From Paenisporosarcina sp049671445 (GTDB lineage Bacteria; Bacillota; Bacilli; Bacillales_A; Planococcaceae), in the NCBI RefSeq assembly GCF_049671445.1, contig NZ_JBATUX010000023.1, forward strand, positions 32,180 to 96,179: DNA of 64,000 bases. The letters run 5' to 3'. Both the position numbers and the translations under genes were made by a program. Under the pieces are notes generated by a model. It saw only the letters and a list, made by a program, of their open reading frames with translations. It did not search any database and was not told where the DNA came from. This document shows, one piece after another, positions 25,061 to 35,165 of this stretch; positions within the stretch are counted from its first letter, which is position 1, and every line of letters starts with the position of its first letter.

Positions 25061-26207
25061 AAAATGGGTAGCCATGCTCTTAGCAGGTGGCCAGGGTTCA
25101 AGACTCAGAGAATTAACAAGCGACTTAGCTAAACCCGCAGTGCCGTTTGGTGGGAAATATCGTATTATCGATTTCACATTAAGCAACTGTACACATTCGG
25201 GTATTGATACCGTAGGAGTACTCACTCAATATCGTCCGCATATTTTGAACTCTTATATTGGCAATGGTCGTCCGTGGGATCTTGACCGCAATAATGGAGG
25301 GGTTTCAATGCTACCACCGTATCAAGGGAAAGATGGGGGAGAATGGTACAAAGGAACAGCCAATGCCGTTTATCAAAACTTCCACTTCATCGATCATAAT
25401 GATCCGGAATATGTACTTGTAATCTCAGGAGATCATATTTACAAAATGGATTATAATAAAATGCTTGAAAATCATATTGAAAAAGGTGCTCATGCCACCA
25501 TTGCAGTTATTGAAGTGCCATGGGAAGAGGCAAACCGCTTCGGCATCATGAATACTAATGAAGCTGATCAAATCATTGAATTTGACGAAAAACCAAAGAA
25601 TCCAAAAAGTAATTTGGCTTCAATGGGTGTATACCTCTTTAATTGGAAACATCTTAAAAAATATTTAACAGAAGACGAAAAAGATAGCAATTCGACTAAT
25701 GACTTTGGGAAGGATATTATTCCAAAGATGCTGGAAGATGGGGCAAATTTGCAAGCGTATCGGTTTACAGGCTACTGGAAAGATGTTGGTACGATTGAAA
25801 GCCTATGGGAAGCTCATATGGATTTATTGGCAGAACCATCTGTTTTCGAACTTGGAGACCATAACTGGCAAATATACGCTGGGAATGCCAATCACCCTCC
25901 ACAATTTATCTCTAAAGAGGCTAGTGTAAAACAATCATTAGTCAATGAAGGATGTTTAGTGTTTGGGAAGGTCGAACACTCGGTTCTTTCTTATAATGTT
26001 CAAGTTGGCAGCGGCACTATAGTAAAAGATTCTGTCATCATGCCAAACGTGAAAATCGGTAATAATGTCACGATTGAAAAAGCGATTATCGGCAGTGGAA
26101 CGGTTTTCGAAGATGGTGCAGTCATCAAAGACTCTGAGCAAGGGCTTACTTTAATTGGTGAAAATCAGCGGATTTCTTCGGAAAGTGCTTTGTTGCAATC
26201 GTTATAA
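25050..26207 (+). CDS. glgC: Glucose-1-phosphate adenylyltransferase, GlgC subunit
   Basis: A 385-residue enzyme producing ADP-glucose, the committed step of glycogen synthesis. LLAGGQGSRLRELT (nucleotide-binding), KPAVPFGGKYRIIDF, SGDHIYKMDY and a C-terminal left-handed beta-helix with hexapeptide repeats are present. The ATG at 25050 has AGAAGGGAG upstream and lies inside the end of glgB, so translation is coupled; a longer frame from 24993 is within glgB and rejected. It acts with GlgD. Confidence 0.95.
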   Translation: MKSKKWVAMLLAGGQGSRLRELTSDLAKPAVPFGGKYRIIDFTLSNCTHSGIDTVGVLTQYRPHILNSYIGNGRPWDLDRNNGGVSMLPPYQGKDGGEWYKGTANAVYQNFHFIDHNDPEYVLVISGDHIYKMDYNKMLENHIEKGAHATIAVIEVPWEEANRFGIMNTNEADQIIEFDEKPKNPKSNLASMGVYLFNWKHLKKYLTEDEKDSNSTNDFGKDIIPKMLEDGANLQAYRFTGYWKDVGTIESLWEAHMDLLAEPSVFELGDHNWQIYAGNANHPPQFISKEASVKQSLVNEGCLVFGKVEHSVLSYNVQVGSGTIVKDSVIMPNVKIGNNVTIEKAIIGSGTVFEDGAVIKDSEQGLTLIGENQRISSESALLQSL

Positions 26208-26222
26208 AGGGAGGTAACTTAA

Positions 26223-27329
26223 ATGAGAAATGTATTAGGTGTAATTAATCTAGTAAATGAAAGACCCATATTAAAAGAACTGACTCACCATCGTTGCCTG
26301 GCTTCCGTACCTTTTGGCGGGCGCTACCGAATGATTGATTTTACGATGTCAAACTTTATGAATGTCTCTGTCAGTAAGGTTGCCATTTTTACAAAAGATA
26401 AATATCGATCACTCATGGACCATTTGGGTTCAGGGAAGGAATGGGATCTTGATCACCGTTCACAAGGACTATTTATTCTTCCTTCCATTCACCCTGATGA
26501 AAAAATCAAAGGAGATATACAGCAGTTCTATGATCATTTAGAATTTTTCCAGAGGGCAACTGCAGACACAGTTATCATTGCACCTGGGCATCATATTTGT
26601 AAAATTGACTTTAACGAAGTAATTAGAGAGCACGAAAACAATGAAGCTGATATTACAGTACTCTATAAGGATTTTGATGGGAAGCCTGTCAATAGACCAC
26701 TTTATCATCAATTATCAGTGGATCCTAACGGTATAGTTCGAGATATTAACCTTTATACCTCACCTGCAAAAGGAGATCATATTTGTTTAGAAACTTATGT
26801 GATCAAAAAACAACTATTAATTGATCTAATAAAGAATTGTATTGAGTATGAAGAATATGATTTCTTGAAAGATGTTGTGAAAGCAAATCTTAAGGAACTC
26901 AATGTACAAGGCTATCACTTTACAGGTCATATGCCGTTTATTCATTCTCTTGAAACGTACCATGCTAGTAGTATGGAATTTCTTAACCCTGAAATTCTTC
27001 GCAATTATTTTTATGATTCATGGGAAGTATTTACGAAAATTAAGCATGAAGCACCTGCCGAATACGCAATGTCTTCAAATGTGTCTAATTCCTTAATTGC
27101 CAACGGATGTATCATTGAAGGTACAGTTGAAAATAGTATTATTTTCAGAGGGGTAAAAGTCAGAAAAGGTGCTATTGTAAAAAACAGTATCATTATGCAA
27201 AAGGGTGATATTGAAGAAGGAGCACAAGTCGAAAATATTATTACGGATAAACAAGTAATCATTACTAAGGATCAAGTCATTACCGCGAGAAAGAAGCCGA
27301 CGGTAATTAAAAAAGAAGAAGTCGTTTAA
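26223..27329 (+). CDS. glgD: Glucose-1-phosphate adenylyltransferase, GlgD subunit
   Basis: A 368-residue paralogue of GlgC with a degenerate active site: the GGxGxRL nucleotide loop is replaced by LGVINLVNERPILKELT, and APGHHICKID stands for SGDHIYKMD. It keeps PFGGRYRMIDF and the C-terminal beta-helix. In Bacillus and Geobacillus GlgD is a non- or weakly catalytic partner that stimulates GlgC in a heterotetramer. GGGAGG lies before the ATG, 15 bases after glgC. Confidence 0.94.
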   Translation: MRNVLGVINLVNERPILKELTHHRCLASVPFGGRYRMIDFTMSNFMNVSVSKVAIFTKDKYRSLMDHLGSGKEWDLDHRSQGLFILPSIHPDEKIKGDIQQFYDHLEFFQRATADTVIIAPGHHICKIDFNEVIREHENNEADITVLYKDFDGKPVNRPLYHQLSVDPNGIVRDINLYTSPAKGDHICLETYVIKKQLLIDLIKNCIEYEEYDFLKDVVKANLKELNVQGYHFTGHMPFIHSLETYHASSMEFLNPEILRNYFYDSWEVFTKIKHEAPAEYAMSSNVSNSLIANGCIIEGTVENSIIFRGVKVRKGAIVKNSIIMQKGDIEEGAQVENIITDKQVIITKDQVITARKKPTVIKKEEVV

Positions 27330-27347
27330 AACTGGAGGGACACTAGC

Positions 27348-28781
27348 ATGAATATTTTATTTGCAGCCTCAGAGTGCGTCCCATTTATAAAGACCGGGGG
27401 GCTAGGAGATGTTATTGGCGCCTTGCCTCAATCTTTACATGAAGAAGGGGTAAACGTTAGCGTGATACTCCCTAAATATGGTGATTTGCCACCTGAGTAT
27501 CGTGAACAAATGCAATGGATTAAAAGTATAGAAGTTCCTGTAGGTTGGAGAAATCAGTTTTGTGGTATTGAAAAACTTCATTATCAAGGAATCACTATAT
27601 ACTTCCTTGATAATGAATATTATTTTAAGAGACATGGTAGCTATGGCTTTGAAGATGATGGGGAACGATTCGCTTTCTTTTCCCGTGCTGTTTTAGAGGC
27701 GTTGCCGTACTTAGAAGAAAGTCCCGAAATTATTCATTGTCATGATTGGCAAACTGGTTTAATTCCAGTGCTTCTGAAGGCTCATTATGTAAATCAGCCA
27801 TTGTACAATGGAATCAAAACCGTGTTTACTATTCATAATTTACGCTATCAGGGTGTGTATCCTAAATCGGTACTTGCTGATTTACTAAATTTGAGTGATT
27901 TATATTTCCACATGGACGCATTAGAGTTCTATGGCAATATCAGTTATTTAAAAGGAGGACTAGCCTTTGCTGATTGTGTGACCACAGTGAGTGCTACATA
28001 CGCGTCAGAAATACAGACACCCTATTACGGGGAAGGGCTCGATGGATTTCTGCGGAAAAAGGGTTCTACCCTTCGTGGAATCGTAAACGGCATTGATAAT
28101 GACTCCTATGATCCAACGCGAGACGAATTGATTTCCCTTCCATTTGATAGTCAAAAAGGCAAGGCAAAGAATAAAACGAATCTCCAAGAAACACTCGGAT
28201 TACCTGTAAACGCAGACATCCCGATCATTTCAATGGTAACCAGATTAGTTGATCAAAAGGGAATTGATTTAATTCTCCATGTCTTTCATGAAATAATTGG
28301 CTTGGATGTCCAATTCGTATTATTAGGCACTGGTGATTCGCAGTACGAAGATTCGTTTAGATACTTTGCTGAATACTACCAGAATAATGTTTCAGTAAAC
28401 CTATATTTTGATGAATCCTTAGCTAGAAAAATTTATGCAGGATCTGATCTTTTCTTGATGCCATCACAATTCGAACCGTGTGGCATTGGACAGCTGATAT
28501 CTCTTCGTTACGGGACGCTACCACTCGTTCGTGAAACAGGAGGATTAAAGGATACTGTTGTTCCTTATAATGAATATACTGGTGAAGGAAATGGCTTTAG
28601 CTTTGCTAATTATAATGCCTATGAAATGCTCTATACGATTGAGCGAGCAGTAGCACTTTATCGCTCTCAACCCGATGAATGGGGAGCGTTGGTAAAGAAT
28701 GCAATGGAGCTTGATTTTAGTTGGACATCATCGTCGCAACAATATTTGAAAATCTATAAAGATCTCTTAAATAGACGTTAA
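27348..28781 (+). CDS. glgA: Glycogen synthase (ADP-glucose)
   Basis: A 477-residue GT5 GT-B glycosyltransferase that elongates glycogen from ADP-glucose. The N-terminal KTGGLGDVIGALP binds ADP-glucose; HCHDWQTGLIPV, NGID and the C-terminal MPSQFEPCGIGQL with the family glutamate are intact. CTGGAGGG precedes the ATG. It ends the operon: a strong terminator follows and no glgP (phosphorylase) gene is present, unlike B. subtilis glgBCDAP. Confidence 0.95.
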   Translation: MNILFAASECVPFIKTGGLGDVIGALPQSLHEEGVNVSVILPKYGDLPPEYREQMQWIKSIEVPVGWRNQFCGIEKLHYQGITIYFLDNEYYFKRHGSYGFEDDGERFAFFSRAVLEALPYLEESPEIIHCHDWQTGLIPVLLKAHYVNQPLYNGIKTVFTIHNLRYQGVYPKSVLADLLNLSDLYFHMDALEFYGNISYLKGGLAFADCVTTVSATYASEIQTPYYGEGLDGFLRKKGSTLRGIVNGIDNDSYDPTRDELISLPFDSQKGKAKNKTNLQETLGLPVNADIPIISMVTRLVDQKGIDLILHVFHEIIGLDVQFVLLGTGDSQYEDSFRYFAEYYQNNVSVNLYFDESLARKIYAGSDLFLMPSQFEPCGIGQLISLRYGTLPLVRETGGLKDTVVPYNEYTGEGNGFSFANYNAYEMLYTIERAVALYRSQPDEWGALVKNAMELDFSWTSSSQQYLKIYKDLLNRR

Positions 28782-28793
28782 AATAAATTAAAG

Positions 28794-28828
28794 ACCATTT
28801 TCCGACTTATTCGGAAAATGGTTTTTTT
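28794..28828 (+). terminator. Terminator of the glgBCDA operon
   Basis: ACCATTTTCCG pairs with CGGAAAATGGT, followed by seven T residues. Confidence 0.92.
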
Positions 28829-28941
28829 GATGTTTTTCAATGGGAATAAGGAACTTTTCCGTATATCTTGAATTCTAAAGCAAAGTGATGGTTTAAATGT
28901 TGAGTATTATCCCTAAACTAAGTAGAAAATGGGGTGATATC

Positions 28942-30372
28942 ATGGAATCTTTCAGTAAACTATCGGTCTATGTCAAAGAATTATTTCATGACTCTTCCGA
29001 TTTAATCGTCCGAGAAATCGATTGGTCAGGTGACGAAGCAATCCTTTGTCAGTTTTCATCAATGATGGATCACGGGGTAATAAGTGAGCAACTTAAAATG
29101 ATTCAAGAAAGGCAGAAAGAAGAACTACCCAATTGGGGAGAAACACCAAGTTCTTCAGTTGAAGCATTTCATCCTGGAAAATTAGTGGAGTATGTTTGCA
29201 ATGGAGAATCTGTCATTATTCTTGTGAAATCAAATCTACTATTACGAATCAACTTGCCGCGTACACCTTATAGGGCTCCAATGGAACCATCAAGTGAACA
29301 AATCGTTCAAGGTTCACATGATGGTTTTGTAGAAAGCATGGATGTCAACATTTCATTGATTCGCAGAAAGTTAACCATTCCGAATTTAGTCGTACGCAAA
29401 GTAGTGGTAAGTAGTTTTTCTAAAAGTCCAATATGTTATTTATATATAGAATCCAAAGTGGACCAAGTAACTTTAAATGAATTGGATAATCGATTAAGAA
29501 AAATCGATACTGAGTATCTAATTGGTTCTGGTCATCTAGCCGATTTCCTTGAAGATACCGTTTGGTCACCTTTTCCACAACTGATGACAACTGAGCGCCC
29601 AGATAAAGTCGTATCAAACCTAATGGAAGGAAAAGTAGTTATTTTGGTTGATCAGTCGCCTACAGCGTTAATTGGTCCCATCACGTTTTTTTCATTTTAC
29701 CAATCGCCAGATGATTTTAATGGTCGGGTTCTCGTGGGATCTTTCTATAGGTTATTACGTATTTTCAGTTTTTTAACGGCAATTTTTTTGCCAGCATTTT
29801 ATATTGCTATTGTTAGTTTCCATTTTGAAGTCCTACCTTTGGAGCTGAGCAAAACGGTAAAAACCTCTGTGAACGAAATTCCTTATCCACCATTTATAGA
29901 AGCATTAATATTAGAAATAACCATTGAACTTATACGGGAAGCCAGTATTCGACTTCCGAGTCCCATTGGTCAAACCATTGGTATTGTTGGTGGTTTAGTA
30001 ATTGGAGATGCGATTGTCAGTGCAGGGTTAGTGTCGAATATGATGGTCATCGTCGTTGCCCTCACAGCTATTTCAAGTTTTGTAATTCCTTCTATAGAAA
30101 TGAATACAACCATTCGTTTGCTAAGGTATCCATTTATGCTAGCTGCTTCTATGTTTGGTTTCTTTGGTATTGCGATTGGCACGATCCTTCTTTTCATTCA
30201 TTTAATTAATTTAAGATCTCTTAATCAGCCTTACTTTTATCCAGTAGTTCCTTTTAAACCACTCGTCTTTAAAGAAATCTTTTTACGTTTACCGTTTACC
30301 AAACCACATGTACAAGCATCATCTTTTGTGCCAGAAAAAACGGTTAAGGAACGTGGAGAGGAAAAAACATGA
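28942..30372 (+). CDS. gerAA: Spore germination receptor A subunit (GerA/GerKA family)
   Basis: A 476-residue membrane protein of the GerA-type nutrient germinant receptor. It has a soluble N-terminal domain of about 230 residues and about five transmembrane helices in the C-terminal half (from FFSFYQSP to IHLINLRS), with PFIEALILEITIELIREASIRLP and PIGQTIGIVGGLVIGDA as family signatures. In the spore inner membrane it assembles with B and C subunits to sense nutrients and open ion release. The ATG at 28942 has GGGGTGAT five bases upstream; ATG 28897 has none. The symbol is generic; which ger operon this is cannot be told. Confidence 0.93.
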   Translation: MESFSKLSVYVKELFHDSSDLIVREIDWSGDEAILCQFSSMMDHGVISEQLKMIQERQKEELPNWGETPSSSVEAFHPGKLVEYVCNGESVIILVKSNLLLRINLPRTPYRAPMEPSSEQIVQGSHDGFVESMDVNISLIRRKLTIPNLVVRKVVVSSFSKSPICYLYIESKVDQVTLNELDNRLRKIDTEYLIGSGHLADFLEDTVWSPFPQLMTTERPDKVVSNLMEGKVVILVDQSPTALIGPITFFSFYQSPDDFNGRVLVGSFYRLLRIFSFLTAIFLPAFYIAIVSFHFEVLPLELSKTVKTSVNEIPYPPFIEALILEITIELIREASIRLPSPIGQTIGIVGGLVIGDAIVSAGLVSNMMVIVVALTAISSFVIPSIEMNTTIRLLRYPFMLAASMFGFFGIAIGTILLFIHLINLRSLNQPYFYPVVPFKPLVFKEIFLRLPFTKPHVQASSFVPEKTVKERGEEKT

Positions 30373-31403
30373 CTTTTTCTATTTCAAAAAATCAATTTTT
30401 CCTCGGATTATTTATTATACAAACTGGCTCAATGTTTTTATCATTTCAATCACCTTTAATTGACGTTGTTGGACGTGATGCATGGATTGTTTTTCTTGCT
30501 TGCTGTGTTTTGCAGTTCATTCAATTTTATTTATATGAAAAATTTCATACGTATTTTAAAGTAAATCAATTTTTGCAATGGATGTATTCAGCTTACTGGT
30601 TACTTCTTGTTGTTACTTTTCTTGCTTTTATACAAAAATCGCTTAGCGTATGGGCGTTCCCATTGACCCCACCATATGTGATTATTGGGGCAGTCGTTCT
30701 GATTTCTTTCTATGCAAATATCAGTAGACCGGAATCAGTAATGAATTTAGGTGTTATGCTACTCCCACTATTTCCGTTAATTTTTATTTTTTTAGCATTG
30801 GCAATACCAGACTTAGTGTGGACCAATTTATTTCCGATGGGAAACATTTCTTTACAAGAATGGGGTGTAGGTTTAAAAGAAGCGAAGTCTGCATTTATTG
30901 GGACTGAAATATATCTATTTTATCGAGGCTTCGTATTGCAATCAGAAAAAGTAAATGTGAAGTCCATCCTCAAATATATTTTAGTAATCAGTGGTTTTTA
31001 TTTATTTACGGTTGTCTTTATATTACTTTTCTTTGCATTGGATGAAATTAAGATTATTCCTGAACCACTAGTATATATATTGAAATCTCAGGAAGTCACA
31101 TTTATTGAGCGTTTAGATCTTTTCTTCATTTTCATTTGGATGACATGGAGCATTATTACTGTAGTGTACCTGATATTTACAATTAGTCTGTTTCTTAAAA
31201 GAAAGACCGCCAAATCAGTAACGATAAAAAAAGTGATTCTTCATTTGCTACTCTTCGGTCTGCCTTTAATAATTATTGCTAGGGATTTATTTATGATTTC
31301 ACGCGATCTACTTATTTATGGACATTTTTTATTTTCGATCATTATTCCATTCTTCGTTATTGTGATTAATAAGTGGAGGGATAAGCATGAAAAAAAAGCT
31401 TAG
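30369..31403 (+). CDS. gerAB: Spore germination receptor B subunit (GerAB/APC-like permease)
   Basis: A 344-residue integral membrane protein with about ten hydrophobic segments, of the spore-germination B family within the APC superfamily; this subunit forms the germinant-binding pocket. It starts by ATGA overlap with the A subunit gene and overlaps the C subunit gene by 17 bases, so the three subunits are strongly coupled. GTEIYLFYRGF and the PE...VMNLG segment fit the family. The nutrient recognised cannot be predicted. Confidence 0.92.
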   Translation: MTFSISKNQFFLGLFIIQTGSMFLSFQSPLIDVVGRDAWIVFLACCVLQFIQFYLYEKFHTYFKVNQFLQWMYSAYWLLLVVTFLAFIQKSLSVWAFPLTPPYVIIGAVVLISFYANISRPESVMNLGVMLLPLFPLIFIFLALAIPDLVWTNLFPMGNISLQEWGVGLKEAKSAFIGTEIYLFYRGFVLQSEKVNVKSILKYILVISGFYLFTVVFILLFFALDEIKIIPEPLVYILKSQEVTFIERLDLFFIFIWMTWSIITVVYLIFTISLFLKRKTAKSVTIKKVILHLLLFGLPLIIIARDLFMISRDLLIYGHFLFSIIIPFFVIVINKWRDKHEKKA

Positions 31404-32460
31404 TATTGTTTTTTGTGTATTTATGCTGAGTGGATGTTGGGATGAACGCCAATACAAAGACTTTGCAGTCGTTTCGATGGTTGGGCACGAAGGAAAGATT
31501 GGAGAGCTGACATCTTATTTCAGCGTCCCTACGATAAAAGAAGGGGTAACGACTTCTGAGGTTGTAAAAGGAGAAGGCAAATCAACACGCGAAACCCGAA
31601 ACGATGCTGATTTAAATTCTAATCAATCAATTGATGTTTCCAAATTATCGGTTCTTTTATATTCAGAAGAGACGGCAAAAACTGATTTGTATGAATATCT
31701 GGATGTTTATTTTCGAAATGCCCGAAATCAATTAAGCACATATATTGCTATTACAGAAGGGAGTCCCGAGCCTTTTATTGTATTAGGGAACGAATTACAG
31801 GATGAAGCGGGTTCATATTATAAAAAATTCATTGAAAGCTTAGCAATTGCTTCTATTTATCCAGAAACCGACCTCCAAACGGTTTGCACTATACTTTTTG
31901 ATAATGGAATCGATCTTACATTGCCATATTTAACAATGGATAAAGAAGCAAGTACCCAGAAATTAAAAGGTATCGCTCTGTTTAATGGCAGAGAATATAC
32001 AGGGGCTTTTTTAACAATTGACCAAGCTAGAATGTTGTCTGTTATGAAGGATGATATGGGGAAGAATGCTAATTTCGTATTTACCTACAAAGAAACCCCT
32101 GTAACAGCTGTAATCAGAGATATCAAGAAAAAATGGGATTTGAGTAAAATGGATGAAAATAAAATAACTCTTTCTTATGAATTAAAAGTCGATGTTCAGG
32201 AATATGCCAAAGACCATATAGCTCTAGATGAGGGAAGAAAAGAAATAGAAAAATTTCTATCTAAACAACTTCAAGAAGAAGCAGTAAAGTTAGTTGAAGT
32301 CCTTCAAGAAGCAAAAAGTGATCCTATTGGAATTGGTCGGAGGGTTCGAGCGTTCCATCCAGCGACATGGGAAAAAGGCGATTGGAATGAAACATTCAGT
32401 GAAATTAAAATAAAAACTGATATGCAAGTAGAAGTCAAACGCACTGGGATTTTAAAGTAG
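31387..32460 (+). CDS. gerAC: Spore germination receptor C subunit, lipoprotein (GerAC family)
   Basis: A 357-residue lipoprotein. MKKKLSIVFCVFMLSGCWDERQ gives a short signal with lipobox LSGC followed by the WD.R motif diagnostic of GerC proteins. The Ger(x)C C-terminal domain with DPIGIGRRVRAFHP and W is intact. It completes the A-B-C operon. No sigma-G promoter could be recognised before the operon, although forespore expression is expected from the family. Confidence 0.93.
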   Translation: MKKKLSIVFCVFMLSGCWDERQYKDFAVVSMVGHEGKIGELTSYFSVPTIKEGVTTSEVVKGEGKSTRETRNDADLNSNQSIDVSKLSVLLYSEETAKTDLYEYLDVYFRNARNQLSTYIAITEGSPEPFIVLGNELQDEAGSYYKKFIESLAIASIYPETDLQTVCTILFDNGIDLTLPYLTMDKEASTQKLKGIALFNGREYTGAFLTIDQARMLSVMKDDMGKNANFVFTYKETPVTAVIRDIKKKWDLSKMDENKITLSYELKVDVQEYAKDHIALDEGRKEIEKFLSKQLQEEAVKLVEVLQEAKSDPIGIGRRVRAFHPATWEKGDWNETFSEIKIKTDMQVEVKRTGILK

Positions 32461-32462
32461 GC

Positions 32463-32509
32463 TAAAAAAGACAAGACACAATCTTTATTGGACTGTGTCT
32501 TGTTTTTTT
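32463..32509. terminator. Bidirectional terminator between gerAC and the MATE gene
   Basis: CAAGACACA pairs with TGTGTCTTG, with A residues on the left and seven T residues on the right; it lies over the 3' end of the converging MATE gene. Confidence 0.85.
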
Positions 32510-33840
32510 CGTTGTATACGAATGAGTCTTGCTGATAACGTAATAGCACCTACAGTTAAACCTACTATCAAGCCAATCCAGTATCCAAAAGGCCCGAAAT
32601 CAGTGTACTTGGATAAAAGGTAGCCTACAGGTAAACCAATGACCCAGTAAGAAATAATCGCCATGATGAATGTGACATTGACATCTTTATAGCCTCTTAA
32701 AGACCCTTGTACAGGTGCTTGAATTGCATCTGACAACTGGAATAGTGCAGCAAATACGAAGAACTGAATCGTTAACTGAATGACCGTTTCATCTGCTGTA
32801 TATAAAGTGGCGATCTGTTCTCTGAAGAAAAATAAAATACACGAAGAGAAGAAGCTGATGATTATAGCTGTTCCAACACTCAACCAGCTATAAGTTCGTG
32901 CATCTTTATAGCGCTTCGCTCCAACTTCATAGCCAACTAAGACAGTGGCGCCAATCGAAATACTTAATGGAATCATGTACAGTAACGAAGTGAAGTTTAA
33001 TGCGATTTGATGAGCAGAAATGACAGCAGTACTATATGTGCTCATCATGAGTGTAACGGCAGAAAAAATACTCGTTTCAGCAAAAATTGATAAACCGATG
33101 GGAACTCCTATAAAGCTAATATCCCGCCACTTTGAAAATTGAACGCTTGTCCAATCCTTAAAAAGTTCATATTGCTGAAATGGTTGAAGATTATGAGCAA
33201 CACCTACAGCAATTAAAAAGATTAACCAATATGTAATCGCTGAAGCATAACCTGCCCCCGCACCACCGAGTTCTGGAAAACCAAAATTACCGAATATGAG
33301 CAAATAATTGAAGAAAATATTAATAGGTGCAGATAGTAACGTAATGATCATGGTGATTCTTGTTTTACCTAATGCGTCCATATAAGATCGTATAACTGTA
33401 TAAGCAAATAAAGGAATAATACCGATGATCATCGCCAACACATATGATCTTGCAATACTTTCAACCCGTGGTTCTAATGTCATCATCTGCAGAATCGGTT
33501 CTATAGCAATGAATAAAACGATAATAATTATGGCGGAAAGGGCTAGGGATAAAAATAGTCCTTGTTGAACAATAATCTTCACTTCATGCTTTTTTTTGGC
33601 TCCTATTAATTGGGCAACAATAGGAGTGATTCCAAGAAGGATTCCTGCTAAGCCGGTATATATAGGTACCCATAAAGAAGAACCAACTGCAACTCCAGCC
33701 AAATCCTCGCTGCCATATCGACTGGCCATTAATATATCGAAAAATGAAACTAAATATAAGGCAACTTGTGTGACTAAAATCGGAAAAACAATTTTAAGCA
33801 TGAGCGACCATTTTTCTTTAAGTTGTGTTGTTTCATGCAT
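32485..33840 (-). CDS. MATE-family multidrug/cation antiporter
   Basis: A 451-residue protein with 12 hydrophobic segments in two similar halves, typical of MATE (NorM/DinF) exporters that use Na+ or H+ gradients. Family signals are LVTQVALYLVSFFDILMASR near the N-terminus, GAKKKHEVK, and the second-half repeat YEVGAKRYKDARTY. AGGGTGAT precedes the ATG. The cargo is unknown. It stands alone, converging on the ger operon. Confidence 0.93.
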   Translation of the reverse strand: MHETTQLKEKWSLMLKIVFPILVTQVALYLVSFFDILMASRYGSEDLAGVAVGSSLWVPIYTGLAGILLGITPIVAQLIGAKKKHEVKIIVQQGLFLSLALSAIIIIVLFIAIEPILQMMTLEPRVESIARSYVLAMIIGIIPLFAYTVIRSYMDALGKTRITMIITLLSAPINIFFNYLLIFGNFGFPELGGAGAGYASAITYWLIFLIAVGVAHNLQPFQQYELFKDWTSVQFSKWRDISFIGVPIGLSIFAETSIFSAVTLMMSTYSTAVISAHQIALNFTSLLYMIPLSISIGATVLVGYEVGAKRYKDARTYSWLSVGTAIIISFFSSCILFFFREQIATLYTADETVIQLTIQFFVFAALFQLSDAIQAPVQGSLRGYKDVNVTFIMAIISYWVIGLPVGYLLSKYTDFGPFGYWIGLIVGLTVGAITLSARLIRIQRKKQDTVQ

Positions 33841-34087
33841 ATGGGATCACCCTAATTTCTACAAATTTTCCCTCAGTATAGCACATTTAATACAGGCAAA
33901 TAGAATGTGTATGTTATCGGAATTTTCATTAATAAAAAACTAACCTATTGAGGTGTTTTGCAGATGACGTTCATGTTAAGTCTGGAAATAGTGTATATTA
34001 TGTAAAGGATAAGTTTAATTAATAAATGGTACGAAAACAACTTCGAATTCGAAAGTAATGAATGCGTTGAAGATAGGAGATTTACAT

Positions 34088-35164
34088 ATGAAGAAAAAAA
34101 CAATTGTATTAACAGGTGGAGGAACTGCAGGCCACGTGTCGCTTAACCAAGCAATTATTCCGACATTAGAAAAACAATCTTTCGAAATTCATTACATTGG
34201 ATCAAAAGATGGAATTGAATTGGAATTAATTCGAGATGCTTTTCCTCATATAAAGTACCATGCCATTTCAAGTGGTAAGTTAAGACGATATGCTTCTGTT
34301 AAAAACTTTACTGATCCTCTAAGAGTAGCGAAAGGTTTACTTGAAGCGTTATTAATAATAAAAAAAGTAAAGCCATCGGTCATTTTTTCAAAGGGTGGAT
34401 TCGTATCTGTTCCAGTTGTGATGGCAGGGAAGTTATCTGGTATTCCTGTTGTTATTCATGAATCAGACGTTACACCAGGTCTTGCAAATAAACTAGCCAT
34501 GCCATTCGCACATCATATATTTAGCGTTTTTCCAGAAACGTTAAAACACTTGCCTTCAGATAAATCTAGTTGTTCAGGATCAATCATTCGTTCTGAGCTT
34601 TTTGAAGGACGGAAAGTAGTGGGTCTTCGCTTATGTGGCTATAGTGGGTTAAAACCAGTCCTTTTGATTATGGGAGGGAGCCAAGGCTCAGCTGTCATCA
34701 ATGAAGCCATCCGTAGTAACCTGACAAATCTCCTGAAATTATATGACATCATTCACTTATGTGGAAAAGGAAAAGTTGATGAGACTTTACAAGCTGTATC
34801 AGGTTATAAACAATTTGAATATGTCACAACAGAATTACCTGATTTACTACATGCATCAAATGTAATTGTCTCTCGAGCTGGCTCAAATTCAATTTTTGAA
34901 TTTTTAGCTTTACGCAAGCCGATGCTCTTAATCCCTTTGTCTAAGCTACAAAGTCGAGGAGATCAATTATTAAATGCTAAAATTTTTGAAAAACAAGGAT
35001 GGGCTTCAGTACTTGAAGAAGAAGAAGTTACGCCAACAACTTTTTTAACCACATTAAAAGATTTATCCAAACGAGCAGATCATATGCAACTCTTAATGGA
35101 AAACTCGGAACTTCCGAAAACACCAGATGAGATGGTGAGATTAATAACCTCTTATGCTAAATGA
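34088..35164 (+). CDS. murG: MurG-family N-acetylglucosaminyltransferase (orphan copy)
   Basis: A 358-residue GT28 enzyme that adds GlcNAc to lipid I, giving lipid II. The N-terminal TGGGTAGHVSLNQAI glycine loop, HESDVTPGLANK, the second glycine loop MGGSQGSAVIN and the nucleotide-sugar region SRAGSNSIFEFLALRKPMLLIPL are intact. The ATG at 34088 is preceded by TAGGAG. The usual murG is in the dcw cluster; here it stands alone with its own terminator, like the extra MurG reported in the B. cereus group, so it may be a second copy. Confidence 0.9.
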   Translation: MKKKTIVLTGGGTAGHVSLNQAIIPTLEKQSFEIHYIGSKDGIELELIRDAFPHIKYHAISSGKLRRYASVKNFTDPLRVAKGLLEALLIIKKVKPSVIFSKGGFVSVPVVMAGKLSGIPVVIHESDVTPGLANKLAMPFAHHIFSVFPETLKHLPSDKSSCSGSIIRSELFEGRKVVGLRLCGYSGLKPVLLIMGGSQGSAVINEAIRSNLTNLLKLYDIIHLCGKGKVDETLQAVSGYKQFEYVTTELPDLLHASNVIVSRAGSNSIFEFLALRKPMLLIPLSKLQSRGDQLLNAKIFEKQGWASVLEEEEVTPTTFLTTLKDLSKRADHMQLLMENSELPKTPDEMVRLITSYAK

Positions 35165-35165
35165 A

